This document shows positions 9,312 to 16,627 of a DNA stretch of 64,000 nucleotides, piece by piece. The position numbers and the translations under genes were made by a program. Source of the stretch: CBDCUQ01 sp965222835 (GTDB lineage: Bacteria > Pseudomonadota > Alphaproteobacteria > Rhizobiales > Hyphomicrobiaceae); assembly GCA_965222835.1 (NCBI GenBank), contig CBDCUQ010000003.1:1-64000 (forward strand), in the 5' to 3' direction. Each line of letters opens with the position of its first letter. The stretch's first letter is position 1. The notes beneath the pieces are model-generated. The model saw only the letters and a program-made list of their open reading frames with translations. It ran no database searches and was not told the DNA's origin.

Positions 9312-9572
9312 ATGAGCGACACATTTCCCGACAGGCTCTCGGTCGATCCCAACAGCCCCTATTACGACGGTGCACTCTTGGAGAAGGGCATCGGCATCCG
9401 TTTCAATGGTGCCAAGAAGACGAACGTCGAAGAGTATTGCATCAGCGAGGGCTGGATCCGGGTGCCAGCCGGAAAAGCGCGTGATCGCTACGGCAACCCG
9501 CTCACCATCAAGATCAAGGGAACGGTTGAACCCTACTTCGAAAACGCCGAAGAAGAGGCAAGTAAGGACTAA
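9312..9572 (+). CDS. DUF3297 family protein
   Basis: This 86-residue protein matches the DUF3297 family: 'MSDTFPDRLSVDPNSPYYD' at the N-terminus, 'IGIRFNGAKKTNVEEYCISE' in the middle and 'RDRYGNPLTIKIKGTVEPYF' near the end. The family is small, cytosolic and of unknown function, found mainly in Proteobacteria. It follows ychF by 14 bases with a GGGAG-like ribosome-binding site, so the two are likely cotranscribed. Its 3' end overlaps that of the convergent aldolase gene by four bases. Confidence 0.9.
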   Translation: MSDTFPDRLSVDPNSPYYDGALLEKGIGIRFNGAKKTNVEEYCISEGWIRVPAGKARDRYGNPLTIKIKGTVEPYFENAEEEASKD

Positions 9573-10219
9573 GGCTGAGCCTTATCGCCGTAGCTTTTGA
9601 ACTTCCCGATGACGACTGCCATTTCTTCGTCGGAGAGAATGTGCGCGGAGCCGAGCGTGAGCACCTTATAGTACTGCGCAGCCAGAACCTCGACTTCGCG
9701 GGCCAGATCGAGGGCCGCTTCAAGCGTTTCACCCAGCGCGATTTGTCCGTGGTTGGCCATGAGGCAGGCGTTACGCTCTCTCAGGCCTTCGGCAACATGA
9801 CGTCCGAGCTCTTCGGTGCCAAACGTCGCGTAGGGCACGAGGGGGATGTCCCGCCCGCCCGCAACGGCCACCATGTAATGAAAGGCCGGAATTGATTTGT
9901 GTGACGCGGCAAGCACCGTTGCATGCAGAGAATGTGTGTGCACGATCGCGTTCTTGTCTGGGCGCACCCGATAGGCGGCGAGATGAAAGTGCCACTCGCT
10001 TGACGGCTTGCGCTGTTTACCGGGCACCTGGCCGTCTGCCTTGACATAGACGATGTCCGACGGCGCGATGTCGTCGTAGGCCATGCCAGATGGCGTGATC
10101 AGCATGCCATCGTCCCAGCGGCAGGACACGTTTCCTGAACGCCCCGGCGACAGTCCGGAGCGGCTCATTTCACGCGCGGTTTCCAGGACGGCTTTACGTG
10201 CTGATTCTTCTCCGGCCAC
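9569..10219 (-). CDS. class II aldolase/adducin family protein
   Basis: The 216-residue product has the class II aldolase fold of fuculose-1-phosphate and ribulose-5-phosphate enzymes. The phosphate-binding 'SGLSPGRSGNVSCRWDDGMLITPSG' region, the zinc-binding 'HTHSLHATVLA' motif and 'ANHGQIALGETLEAALD' (third zinc His) are visible. Reaction: zinc-dependent retro-aldol cleavage or isomerisation of a sugar phosphate; the actual substrate is not determined. The start is GTG at 10219, six bases beyond the stop of the upstream TPR gene, so the two form an operon. No sugar kinase or isomerase lies near to indicate a catabolic pathway. Confidence 0.88.
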   Translation of the reverse strand: MAGEESARKAVLETAREMSRSGLSPGRSGNVSCRWDDGMLITPSGMAYDDIAPSDIVYVKADGQVPGKQRKPSSEWHFHLAAYRVRPDKNAIVHTHSLHATVLAASHKSIPAFHYMVAVAGGRDIPLVPYATFGTEELGRHVAEGLRERNACLMANHGQIALGETLEAALDLAREVEVLAAQYYKVLTLGSAHILSDEEMAVVIGKFKSYGDKAQP

Positions 10220-10225
10220 AGGTCG

Positions 10226-10963
10226 TTAGATCCCCTGCCCTTCGACCTCGATGGTCAGCTGCTCGACAGCCCTCTTGGCGCCGTCGAAGAGGGGATAGAC
10301 CTCGATCAGCTTTCGGTAGGCTTCGAGTGCGGCTTTCTTCTCGCCGAGATCACGCAGGATCTGGCCGACGCCCTCCAAAGCGCGATAGTGTTTGGGGTCG
10401 AGGGCTAGCACGCGGCGGAGATCGGCAAGCGCGCGGTGCGGCTCATTCTTCGCAAAAAAGGCGTATGCGCGCATGCTGAACGCCTCGGCGAAGTCCGGCT
10501 GCAACTCGATGATCGCGTCAAGAAGTGGAAACGCGACATCAAGTTTCTTCTCCTTGATGGCTTTTGAGGCCCGCCGCAGAAGGAGATCGTTGGTGGCGCT
10601 CCCCGAGCTGTCCCAGACGCGTTCAATAGCCTTTGAAATCGATTTGGCCATGTCGGGGCGGGTCTCGGCGGCGAGGCGCCTGTATAGGGCTTCTAAGATC
10701 TCGGCACGCTTGCCGGGATCCGTCGGCGGACGGCGCAACGCCTCGCGGACCACATCATCGGGTGTCGGCAGACCTTCCGGTGGCTCTTCGCTCGGCCGCG
10801 AGGGCGACAATCCACGCCAGCCCCGCTCTTGTGGCACGGCCTGGGGTGCCCTTTTGTCTCCCCGGTCGCTTGTTTGCGCACCCAGCGGTGTGACACTGAC
10901 GCCGACCAGAGCCGCCACGGCTCCCATGATCACGAAACGGGGGATAGGAGAGAAGCGTTTCAT
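10226..10963 (-). CDS. exported tetratricopeptide-repeat protein
   Basis: The 245-residue product carries an N-terminal signal segment (FVIMGAVAALVGVSVTPLGAQ) followed by a proline/arginine-rich linker and, from about residue 120, three or more TPR-type helical repeats (for example 'AFSMRAYAFFAKNEPHRALA' and 'ALEGVGQILRDLGEKKAALE'). TPR arrays mediate protein-protein contacts; location is periplasmic or membrane-attached. The ATG at 10963 is favoured over 10993 because it begins the signal segment and has a GAGG-type site. It is the first gene of an operon with the class II aldolase gene. Similar TPR proteins are common in Hyphomicrobiales and their role is unknown. Confidence 0.85.
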   Translation of the reverse strand: MKRFSPIPRFVIMGAVAALVGVSVTPLGAQTSDRGDKRAPQAVPQERGWRGLSPSRPSEEPPEGLPTPDDVVREALRRPPTDPGKRAEILEALYRRLAAETRPDMAKSISKAIERVWDSSGSATNDLLLRRASKAIKEKKLDVAFPLLDAIIELQPDFAEAFSMRAYAFFAKNEPHRALADLRRVLALDPKHYRALEGVGQILRDLGEKKAALEAYRKLIEVYPLFDGAKRAVEQLTIEVEGQGI

Positions 10964-11051
10964 GCCCTCAGGATAGGAGCGGAGGAGAGGCACGTCAAAG
11001 CGTGCCGCCGGGCAGCCGGCAGCGTTAACATCTCAAGTCAACGGCGATTGA

Positions 11052-11177
11052 TTAGCCCTGGCGGGCCTTGAAGCGGCGCTGCGTCTTGTTGATGACGTAG
11101 ACGCGGCCCTTGCGGCGCACGACGCGATTGTCGCGGTGTCGCGAGCGCAGCGATTTCAGGGAGTTTTTGACTTTCAT
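11052..11177 (-). CDS. rpmJ: 50S ribosomal protein L36
   Basis: A 41-residue ORF encodes MKVKNSLKSLRSRHRDN..., continuing VVRRKGRVYVINKTQRRFKA and ending RQG. This is the alphaproteobacterial form of ribosomal protein L36, which lacks the CxxC zinc ribbon of the other L36 type and is very basic. It binds domain V of 23S rRNA late in 50S assembly. The gene stands alone, as usual for this form, between the TPR-aldolase operon and tRNA-Val. It is easily missed because of its length; longer ORFs in other frames here are shadows. Confidence 0.95.
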   Translation of the reverse strand: MKVKNSLKSLRSRHRDNRVVRRKGRVYVINKTQRRFKARQG

Positions 11178-11412
11178 GGTCCTGACCTAGTCTTGTCTCG
11201 CGCGAGGACTGTCCGGCAGTACAACCACTGACAGCCACATCCACCCGTTCGTGGGTAGCTTACAGCCGCAATCCCTCGGAAAAAGTTGCCGGACCCTATG
11301 CGGGGCCGCCCTACGTGTCAACAAATCCGCCCGCTGCGGGTCCAAGAACCGCAGGTTGGCGCGCTTTGGTAACCTATCCCCCGATGGGTTGTACGCACGC
11401 ATCATTGGGAAA

Positions 11413-11487
11413 TGGTGGGCACTAGAGGGATCGAACCTCTGACCCCTTCCATGTCAAGGAAGTGCTCTACCGCTGAGCTAAGTGCCC
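11413..11487 (-). tRNA. tRNA-Val (GAC)
   Basis: Read on the minus strand the 75 bases fold as a tRNA: acceptor stem GGGCACT/AGTGCCC, D-loop segment TAGCTCAGCGGTAGAGC, anticodon stem CTTCC/GGAAG around loop TTGACAT (anticodon GAC, Val), T-arm with GGTTCGATCCC, discriminator A and an encoded CCA end. It is transcribed in the same direction as rpmJ and cpdR. Confidence 0.97.
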
Positions 11488-11596
11488 ATGGCTGCGGGCA
11501 GACCCGGCGCGCCAAGGGCCCTTGCTATATCGGCATTGGTGTTGGGTGACAAGGGACGGTCTTGCCCCATGGAGGCGCATGCCACACGCGCGCTTA

Positions 11597-11956
11597 TCAG
11601 GCGGCAAGCAGCCGCTCAACCTCGCGCACCAAGTCTTTCAAATGGAACGGTTTCGAGAGCACGCGGGCATCCTTGGGTGCGGCATTCTCGTTATTGAGAA
11701 CCACGGCGGCAAAACCGGTAATGAACATGATTTTGAGATCGGGATCGATTTCTGCGGCGCGGCGTGCCAGCTCGATCCCATCCATTCTGGGCATGACAAT
11801 ATCGGTGAGGAGCAATGTAAAGGGCTCCTCCTTGAGCCGCTCGTAAGCGTCAACACCGTTTGAAAAGGCAAGCACCTCGTAGCCGGCCTTGCCCAAGGCC
11901 CGCTCAAGGAACCCCCGCATCGAATCGTCGTCCTCAGCCAGTAGAATGCGATGCAT
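11597..11956 (-). CDS. cpdR: response-regulator receiver CpdR, ClpXP adaptor
   Basis: This 119-residue single-domain receiver matches CpdR closely: 'RILLAEDDDSMRGFLERAL', 'AYERLKEEPFTLLLTDIVMP' (phospho-acceptor Asp52), 'MFITGFAAVVLN' and 'LSKPFHLKDLV' (Lys102). In Caulobacter and rhizobia, unphosphorylated CpdR primes ClpXP to degrade CtrA (with RcdA and PopA) and other cell-cycle proteins; the CckA-ChpT phosphorelay switches it off. The protein ends in LLAA, a ClpX-type C-terminus. I chose the ATG at 11956 to match family length; ATGs at 11983 and 11995 would add about a dozen residues. Its partner RcdA is encoded at 41353. Confidence 0.93.
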   Translation of the reverse strand: MHRILLAEDDDSMRGFLERALGKAGYEVLAFSNGVDAYERLKEEPFTLLLTDIVMPRMDGIELARRAAEIDPDLKIMFITGFAAVVLNNENAAPKDARVLSKPFHLKDLVREVERLLAA

Positions 11957-12297
11957 GGGAACTCGGGACGGATTTAGGGTCATGGGCGACGACACGTAGG
12001 TTCGAGCTTATCTCAAATGTAACGACATGCACGGGAATCTGACGCCACTTTGGTAAACGGAAAATGAACTTGCCACCGGAACTTCTGTGGGGCACCCAAT
12101 TCCCGTCCTTCACATCAGCCATCGGCTTGAGGCCCATCTTGTGGCGACTTGCGCGAAAATTGGGGGTGACTATTCATCGATAGACAGTCCTCCACGACAT
12201 TGGCACATTCTCCGGGCACCCGAATCTGCGGGGAATAGCTCTTTGGGCGGCGGTCCGCTCACCCGGGAAGAAACTGAGATCGCGAGAAGAAATCGAC
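11957..12297. other. intergenic region upstream of cpdR
   Basis: About 340 bases lie between divergent cpdR and the N-formylglutamate amidohydrolase gene. It should hold both promoters. I find no convincing ORF, tRNA or strong hairpin, and no clear CtrA box. Confidence 0.4.
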
Positions 12298-13197
12298 ATG
12301 CCTTCAGCCGAGCACGACGCGATTCTCACTGAGTTGAATCCGCCTTACACGCTTATTCAACCGGTTCGCCAGCTGGCTCCGGTCGTTCTCTGCTCGCCCC
12401 ACTCCGGCCGGGTCTATCCGCGCCATTTCCTGGAACAGTCGAAGCTCGACTCTCAATCTCTGCGGAAGTCGGAGGATTGCTTTGTCGACGAGCTGTTTGC
12501 TGGCACGGCCGCCTCGGGCATTCCTTTCATTGCCGCGCGATTCCCCCGCGCCTTCCTCGACGTCAATCGTGAACCCTATGAGCTCGATCCGGAGCTTTTC
12601 GAGGAACCGCTACCAGACTTCGCCAACACACAGTCGGTCCGCGTGGCGGGCGGCCTGGGTACGGTTGCGCGGATCGTTTCCGACGGCGAAGAAATCTACG
12701 AGACCCCGCTCAAGCTCGACGCGGTGCTTGAGCGTATTGATCGCCTTTACGTTCCCTTTCACGCTGCGCTCGCGGGGCTGCTTGAAGAGACACGGCGCGC
12801 CTTCGGATGCGCGGTTCTCGTCGATTGTCATTCCATGCCCTCGTTGCAGACGACACAGAATGCCGGTCCGCGGCCCGATATTGTGCTTGGCGACCGTTTC
12901 GGCATGTCTTGCGATCATAGGATCACGCGTTTTCTTCGCGAAGCGCTCGCGGGATTCGGATACGATGTGCAGCTCAACCGGCCTTACGCCGGTGGTTACA
13001 TAACGGAGCACTACGGACGGCCCCAGCGGGGGCTGCACGCCATCCAGATCGAGATCAATCGCGGCCTTTATCTCGATGAAGTCAAACTCGAGCCGCTTCC
13101 TGGTTATGACCAGCTCAAGCAGCAGTTGACCAAGCTTGGCGATCGGATCGTTTCCGAGTTGCCGATCCTTCTTGAACGCCGCAGTGCAGCCGAATAG
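12298..13197 (+). CDS. N-formylglutamate amidohydrolase family protein
   Basis: The 299-residue product belongs to the N-formylglutamate deformylase (HutG-type) family, zinc amidohydrolases that release formate from N-formyl-L-glutamate at the end of histidine breakdown. Visible are 'VVLCSPHSGRVYPRHFLEQS', 'FPRAFLDVNREPYELDPELF', 'CAVLVDCHSMPS' (metal-binding region) and 'GLHAIQIEINRGLYLDE'. No other hut genes are near, so the true substrate may be another N-formyl amino acid. A Gly/Glu-rich site (CGAGAAGAAATCGAC) precedes the ATG. Downstream, on the opposite strand, lie the sRNA genes, whose first terminator can stop read-through. Confidence 0.88.
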   Translation: MPSAEHDAILTELNPPYTLIQPVRQLAPVVLCSPHSGRVYPRHFLEQSKLDSQSLRKSEDCFVDELFAGTAASGIPFIAARFPRAFLDVNREPYELDPELFEEPLPDFANTQSVRVAGGLGTVARIVSDGEEIYETPLKLDAVLERIDRLYVPFHAALAGLLEETRRAFGCAVLVDCHSMPSLQTTQNAGPRPDIVLGDRFGMSCDHRITRFLREALAGFGYDVQLNRPYAGGYITEHYGRPQRGLHAIQIEINRGLYLDEVKLEPLPGYDQLKQQLTKLGDRIVSELPILLERRSAAE

Positions 13198-13220
13198 CTC
13201 GCAACCCGCTTTGCATGCGC

Positions 13221-13313
13221 AAAGAAAAAGGGCCGCTCACGTTTGTGCGCGGCCCAGTCTAGGGAGGAAACGCCCAAGGAGGGCATGAGAGAACGGGATC
13301 GCCGCTCTCTCCA
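13221..13313 (-). ncRNA. suhB/alpha-r8 (MmgR-like) sRNA, copy 1
   Basis: Read on the minus strand the element has a 5' hairpin with 10-bp stem (13287-13311), a short hairpin GCCC-TCCTT-GGGC (13272-13284), the unpaired core TTTCCTCCCTAGACT, and a terminator hairpin (arms 13230-13236 and 13249-13255, GGGCCGC/GCGGCCC) followed by TTTTTCTTT. The order of parts and the CU-rich core match the suhB RNA motif, also called alpha-r8 or MmgR in rhizobia, an Hfq-type trans-acting sRNA family. The 5' end is estimated. Confidence 0.8.
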
Positions 13314-13454
13314 TACCCACTAAGCTATGCTGCGGCGCGAAAGATTACAAGTCATTCCCACCGCTCTATTGCGTCGCACCTAATTGTCGGATTAGGACGA
13401 CGGCGCCATCTTGGCGCTTGCAGCACTTAAGCTAAGTGGGTCTAAAGACTAGCC

Positions 13455-13547
13455 ATCCAAGAAAAATGGGCCGTTCTGGCGAACGGCCCAAGTCTAGGGA
13501 GGAAACGCCCAAGGAGGGCAACGATGGCAGCGAGTCGCCTCGCTGAT
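13455..13547 (-). ncRNA. suhB/alpha-r8 (MmgR-like) sRNA, copy 2
   Basis: The second copy repeats the design: 5' hairpin CAGCGAG/CTCGCTG (13528-13545), second hairpin with GCCC/GGGC arms, core TTTCCTCCCTAGACTT and terminator GGGCCGTT/AACGGCCC (13468-13489) followed by ATTTTTCTT. The 5' hairpin sequence differs wholly from copy 1 while stem structure is kept, which is covariation-like support for RNA function. The 5' end is estimated. Confidence 0.82.
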
Positions 13548-13789
13548 ATCGCAGTGCACCATTACCCGCGAAAGGGGGCGCCGCACAATTGCATTTTTTG
13601 CAGAGCAGGCAGGACTTCGGAGAGGGGCACGGGCAGGCCGGCACGGACCCATCGCGCCGCGCGGCCTGGCTGGCGACAAATACCCCATTGCTTTTCAATT
13701 GGTTATGGAGGTCTGGTGCGGCGGAAACGCGGGCTTGCTGGCGCAATCGGGCTGGTGCCCAGAGGCAACGGTTCGGGATCCGCTGCGGC
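13548..13789. other. spacer between sRNA copies 2 and 3
   Basis: The spacer should carry the leftward promoter of copy 2. Short plus-strand ORFs that cross it have no ribosome-binding site and run through the sRNA hairpins, so I do not call a gene. The segment 13881-14075 beyond copy 3 must hold the promoters of copy 3 and of the divergent phosphatase gene. Confidence 0.5.
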
Positions 13790-13880
13790 GTAAAAGGAGG
13801 CCGTCCGAGTGAACGAACGGCCCAAGTCTAGGGAGGAAACGCCCGTAGTGGGCTACGGAAACCAGAAGTGCACCTGGTAT
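13790..13880 (-). ncRNA. suhB/alpha-r8 (MmgR-like) sRNA, copy 3
   Basis: The third copy, nearest the phosphatase gene, keeps the core TTTCCTCCCTAGACTT and a 9-bp terminator stem (13799-13807 with 13814-13822), but its tail is only TCCTTTTA, so termination may be weaker. The middle hairpin is GCCC-ACTAC-GGGC, differing in the loop from copies 1 and 2, and the 5' hairpin is short (ACCAG/CTGGT, 13861-13878). It may be the most diverged or least active copy. Confidence 0.7.
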
Positions 13881-14075
13881 CCGTATTGCTGGGTATGCTC
13901 CTGTTCGCGAAACCCAGCAATGCCATCCTGGCCGGTATTTGTTACATTAGAGTGGATATGGTGCCAGGGCGCCACAACCTCCCGGCGTATCCCGAGGCGG
14001 CTCTCAGGCCTGTTAAACGCCGTGCGGGCCCAGATTCCAAAGCCTAACTGACCTCAGAACCGAACCAATATCACA

Positions 14076-14897
14076 ATGCCAGCTTCCTCCTCGGGTTCAG
14101 ACCCGGAACCCGCGTTTTCCACAGTTTTGGCCTTCGCCCATGACCTCGCTGACGTGGCGGGACAGGCGATCCTGCCCAGTTTCCGCCGCAAGCTCAGTGT
14201 CAGCAACAAGGCCCGCGACGGGAGCTACGACCCCGTGACCACCGCCGACCGGGCCGCGGAGCGGGCCATGACCAAGCTCATCAAGCGCGACTTCCCGGAC
14301 CATGGGATTGTCGGCGAGGAGTTTGGACGTGCACGGCCCAATGCGCGCTACAATTGGATCATAGATCCGATCGACGGCACACGATCCTTCATGACCGGAT
14401 CGCCGCTGTGGGGTACGCTCATTGGGCTGATGGACGGCGCGATACCGGTGCTCGGCATGGTCGATCAGCCCTACACCCGGGAACGCGTGTGGTGTGAGAA
14501 GCGCTCCGCTTTCATGCGGGATGGCGCGGGGCGCATCCGTCGCATCAAAACGCGGGAGTGCCGCGCGCTCGCCGATGCCGTTCTGATGACGACCGATCCC
14601 GACCTTTTCATGCCGGGCGTCGAGGCAAAGCGTTTTCGCCGGGTCAAAGATGCGGTCCGTATGGTGCGGTACGGCGGCGATTGCTATGCCTACTGCCTGC
14701 TGGCCGCAGGCCATATCGACGTTGTTGTCGAGGCTGGTCTCAAGCCGCATGACGTTGCTGCCCTGATCCCGATCGTCGAACGGGCGGGCGGTGTGTTCAC
14801 GACATGGGATGGCGGGCCGGCGCATGCCGGCGGGCGCATCGTTGCTGCGGGTGATGCCCGCGTGCACAAAGCTGCACGGAAGCTTTTGGCTGGCTGA
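14076..14897 (+). CDS. hisN: inositol-monophosphatase-family histidinol-phosphatase
   Basis: The 273-residue product is a Mg2+-dependent phosphatase of the IMPase superfamily. The metal-binding motifs are complete: 'GEEFG' (Glu of motif 1), 'WIIDPIDGTRSFMTGSPLWG' (DPIDGT, motif 2) and 'VVVEAGLKPHDVAALIPIVE' (motif 3; HD replaces the commoner WD). The sequence resembles HisN-type histidinol-phosphate phosphatases of Actinobacteria and Alphaproteobacteria more than SuhB proper, so the likely reaction is L-histidinol phosphate to L-histidinol in histidine synthesis; inositol phosphatase activity remains possible. The gene is divergent from three copies of the sRNA family that is named for its neighbourhood to suhB-type genes. 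Confidence 0.85.
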   Translation: MPASSSGSDPEPAFSTVLAFAHDLADVAGQAILPSFRRKLSVSNKARDGSYDPVTTADRAAERAMTKLIKRDFPDHGIVGEEFGRARPNARYNWIIDPIDGTRSFMTGSPLWGTLIGLMDGAIPVLGMVDQPYTRERVWCEKRSAFMRDGAGRIRRIKTRECRALADAVLMTTDPDLFMPGVEAKRFRRVKDAVRMVRYGGDCYAYCLLAAGHIDVVVEAGLKPHDVAALIPIVERAGGVFTTWDGGPAHAGGRIVAAGDARVHKAARKLLAG

Positions 14898-14903
14898 GTG
14901 CGC

Positions 14904-15109
14904 TAGAGTCTGTTCAGTCGAAGTCGAACCACCCACTCCCCCGCCCGGCTTTGCCGGATGAGCCACGCCACCCACTCCCCCTCCCGGCCACCCAATCCAT
15001 GATGCCGCTGGGTGGCCGGGAGGGGGAGTGGGTGGCCAGGCCCAAGTGATAAAGCATGGCCGGGCGGGGGAGTGGGCTGGCCAGGCGCGTCAACGTAAGT
15101 TGAACATGC
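14904..15109. repeat. dispersed palindromic intergenic repeat, copy A (nested)
   Basis: Outer arms (ACCACCCACTCCCCCGCCCG near 14929; matching GGGCGGGGGAGTGGG near 15061) enclose a second, closely related palindrome centred near 15005 with a loop around CAATCCATGATGCCGCTGGG. One end reads TAGAGTCTGTTCA, the other CGTCAACGTAAGTTGAACATGC. Related copies are at about 22170, 26657, 28424 and 56131. It fills the gap between hisN and pcs. Confidence 0.85.
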
Positions 15110-15128
15110 GCTGAGCCAGCCCCTACTC

Positions 15129-15818
15129 TCAGTCTGCGCCGCTGCCCAGCTGGGCAGCGAAGGCGAGTGCGACGCCATAGATCAGCACACCAATGAGCAC
15201 CACTTGAGACCAAAGCGGCGTCGCATCAAAGCCCCACCAAACGGCTGCAGCCGCCGCGGCCGACCATGCAAGGGTGGCGAAGATTGTCACCGGTCTCAGC
15301 ATTTCGACACGCAAGGGGTGGACCCAGCGCAAGGGCACGAAGGTCATCACGATGCAAAGTGCAACGATGCACATGGCAACGAAGACCGGAACTGAAAATG
15401 CAAAGATGTAGAACGCGACAACATTCCAGATGGCGGGAAAGCCGACAAAGCTCAAGTCATCGGCTTTGCTTTCAAGATCCGAGAAATGATAGAGCGATGA
15501 AATCAGAATCAACGCCGCCAAGGTGAGCCCGGCATAACCCGGCAGAAAGCCTGCCGCGACGAGCGCAAGAGCGGGTACGAAGACGTACGTCACATAATCA
15601 ATAATCAGATCGAGGCGATCGCCAGAGAACCGCGGCAGCCGTTCAGCAACACCGACGATGCGCGCAAATACGCCGTCGATTCCGTCGATCAAGAATGCGA
15701 CGCCCAGCCAGACAAACAGGAGCTCCCACGATCCGTTCATCATCGCAAGAACGGCAAGCAGGGCGCACACAACGCCGAATGCAGTAAAGAGATGCACCAG
15801 TGCGGCGGCTGCGCGCAT
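15129..15818 (-). CDS. pcs: phosphatidylcholine synthase
   Basis: The 229-residue integral membrane protein is a CDP-diacylglycerol-choline O-phosphatidyltransferase, which makes phosphatidylcholine directly from CDP-diacylglycerol and choline. The Pcs form of the CDP-alcohol motif is present: DG-VF-AR, then 12 residues, then GDRLDLIIDY (DGxxARx12GxxxDxxxD), with the catalytic Asp pair. Seven or eight hydrophobic helices follow. GGGAGG lies upstream of the start. Pcs is typical of Hyphomicrobiales that interact with hosts or live in choline-containing habitats. The choline/betaine-type importer at 5311-7639 could supply choline, though that is inference only. Confidence 0.93.
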   Translation of the reverse strand: MRAAAALVHLFTAFGVVCALLAVLAMMNGSWELLFVWLGVAFLIDGIDGVFARIVGVAERLPRFSGDRLDLIIDYVTYVFVPALALVAAGFLPGYAGLTLAALILISSLYHFSDLESKADDLSFVGFPAIWNVVAFYIFAFSVPVFVAMCIVALCIVMTFVPLRWVHPLRVEMLRPVTIFATLAWSAAAAAAVWWGFDATPLWSQVVLIGVLIYGVALAFAAQLGSGAD

Positions 15819-15860
15819 GATCCCTCCCGTTGTCGCCTCTCATCGCTGGCCATTGTTGAG

Positions 15861-15893
15861 CAACAAAAAAGGAGCGCTGCAAGCGCTCCTTTA
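15861..15893 (-). terminator. Rho-independent terminator after the 15927 gene
   Basis: On the minus strand GGAGCGCT/AGCGCTCC (15871-15878 with 15882-15889), flanked by AAA/TTT pairs, is followed by TTTTTTGTTG. It lies about 35 bases past the stop of the exported protein gene and separates it from pcs. Confidence 0.85.
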
Positions 15894-15926
15894 ACAATTA
15901 CTGCCCGTCCGTGGAGGCCCGGCAGA

Positions 15927-16274
15927 TCAGAACTTGTGCTTCACCGTTCCGCGAATGGTGAGATCGTCGACCGGTGTCTCGACCTCTTGCTCCTGCGGTT
16001 TGGGGTCGTTTGCGCCGTAAAGCAGCTCAAGGCCGAAATCCATTTTTGGTAACACGCCGAGCTTGCCGAGACCCGGGATGCGGACCTCTGTACCCTCGTC
16101 AGCCTTTGCCGTGGTACCTGTGTCCGCCAGCGGTACAGCTGTAGCGTCGTCGCTCACCGCCTTCGCGGCTTCCGGCGCCGGCGTCGGCACGGACTTCTGC
16201 TCTTCGAACGCGAAGGCACAGGTACTGGATAACACCAGAGACCCACCCAAAACGACGATACGACCCAACTTCAT
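15927..16274 (-). CDS. small exported protein of unknown function
   Basis: The 115-residue product has a signal peptide (MKLGRIVVLGGSLVLSSTCA, cleavage near AFA) and an Ala/Thr/Asp-rich linker leading to a conserved-looking end 'LGKLGVLPKMDFGLELLYG' and 'VDDLTIRGTVKHKF'. The closing segment reads like two or three beta-strands with a terminal aromatic residue, as in outer-membrane beta-barrel C-termini, but the protein is too short to form a barrel alone. The start at 16274 begins the signal peptide; the frame is open 195 bases further upstream without coding character. A strong terminator follows. I do not recognise a named family. Confidence 0.72.
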   Translation of the reverse strand: MKLGRIVVLGGSLVLSSTCAFAFEEQKSVPTPAPEAAKAVSDDATAVPLADTGTTAKADEGTEVRIPGLGKLGVLPKMDFGLELLYGANDPKPQEQEVETPVDDLTIRGTVKHKF

Positions 16275-16627
16275 TGCAGCAAACCCCGCGATTCCCGGTC
16301 GTCCCCTAATCTGACTCGCTACATTGCGATCACCCTGTAGCGAAAACAAGATTGAACACCCATACCTTAAGTGTGAATGAACGTTTCCCTTTGGGACTGT
16401 GGTTGCGCTGCAATGTGGCCGAGATGTCACAAATCCTTCAGGGTCATCGACCCGCGAGGCGGTGATCATATAATCCGTTGTTTTACAATCGGCTTTTTGA
16501 CTTTGCGGCTTGTTTTCGGCCCTTATGAGCTGATGCTGCGACGCGCAATCGGGCTGAGGCCGGAAAGTGGCTGGCCCGGATGCGCCGGCCCGTCTTACAT
16601 TTCAACAGATCGAAACGAGCTGAACCG
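16275..16627. other. intergenic region between divergent genes
   Basis: About 350 bases between the exported protein and the UbiH-family gene. It should hold both promoters. I see no supported ORF, tRNA or terminator. Confidence 0.4.

Noticed and set aside
11038..11244. Minus-strand ORF over rpmJ
   Set aside because: It is a frame shadow; the true product is the 41-residue L36 at 11052-11177 in another frame.
13524..14051. Plus-strand ORFs across the sRNA spacer
   Set aside because: They run through RNA hairpins and terminators, lack ribosome-binding sites and have no recognisable products.
14903..15213. ORFs encoding STYVDAPGQP-type peptides in several repeat copies
   Set aside because: The same peptide appears at 22170 and 26657 only because the DNA repeat is conserved; there is no ribosome-binding site or codon bias.
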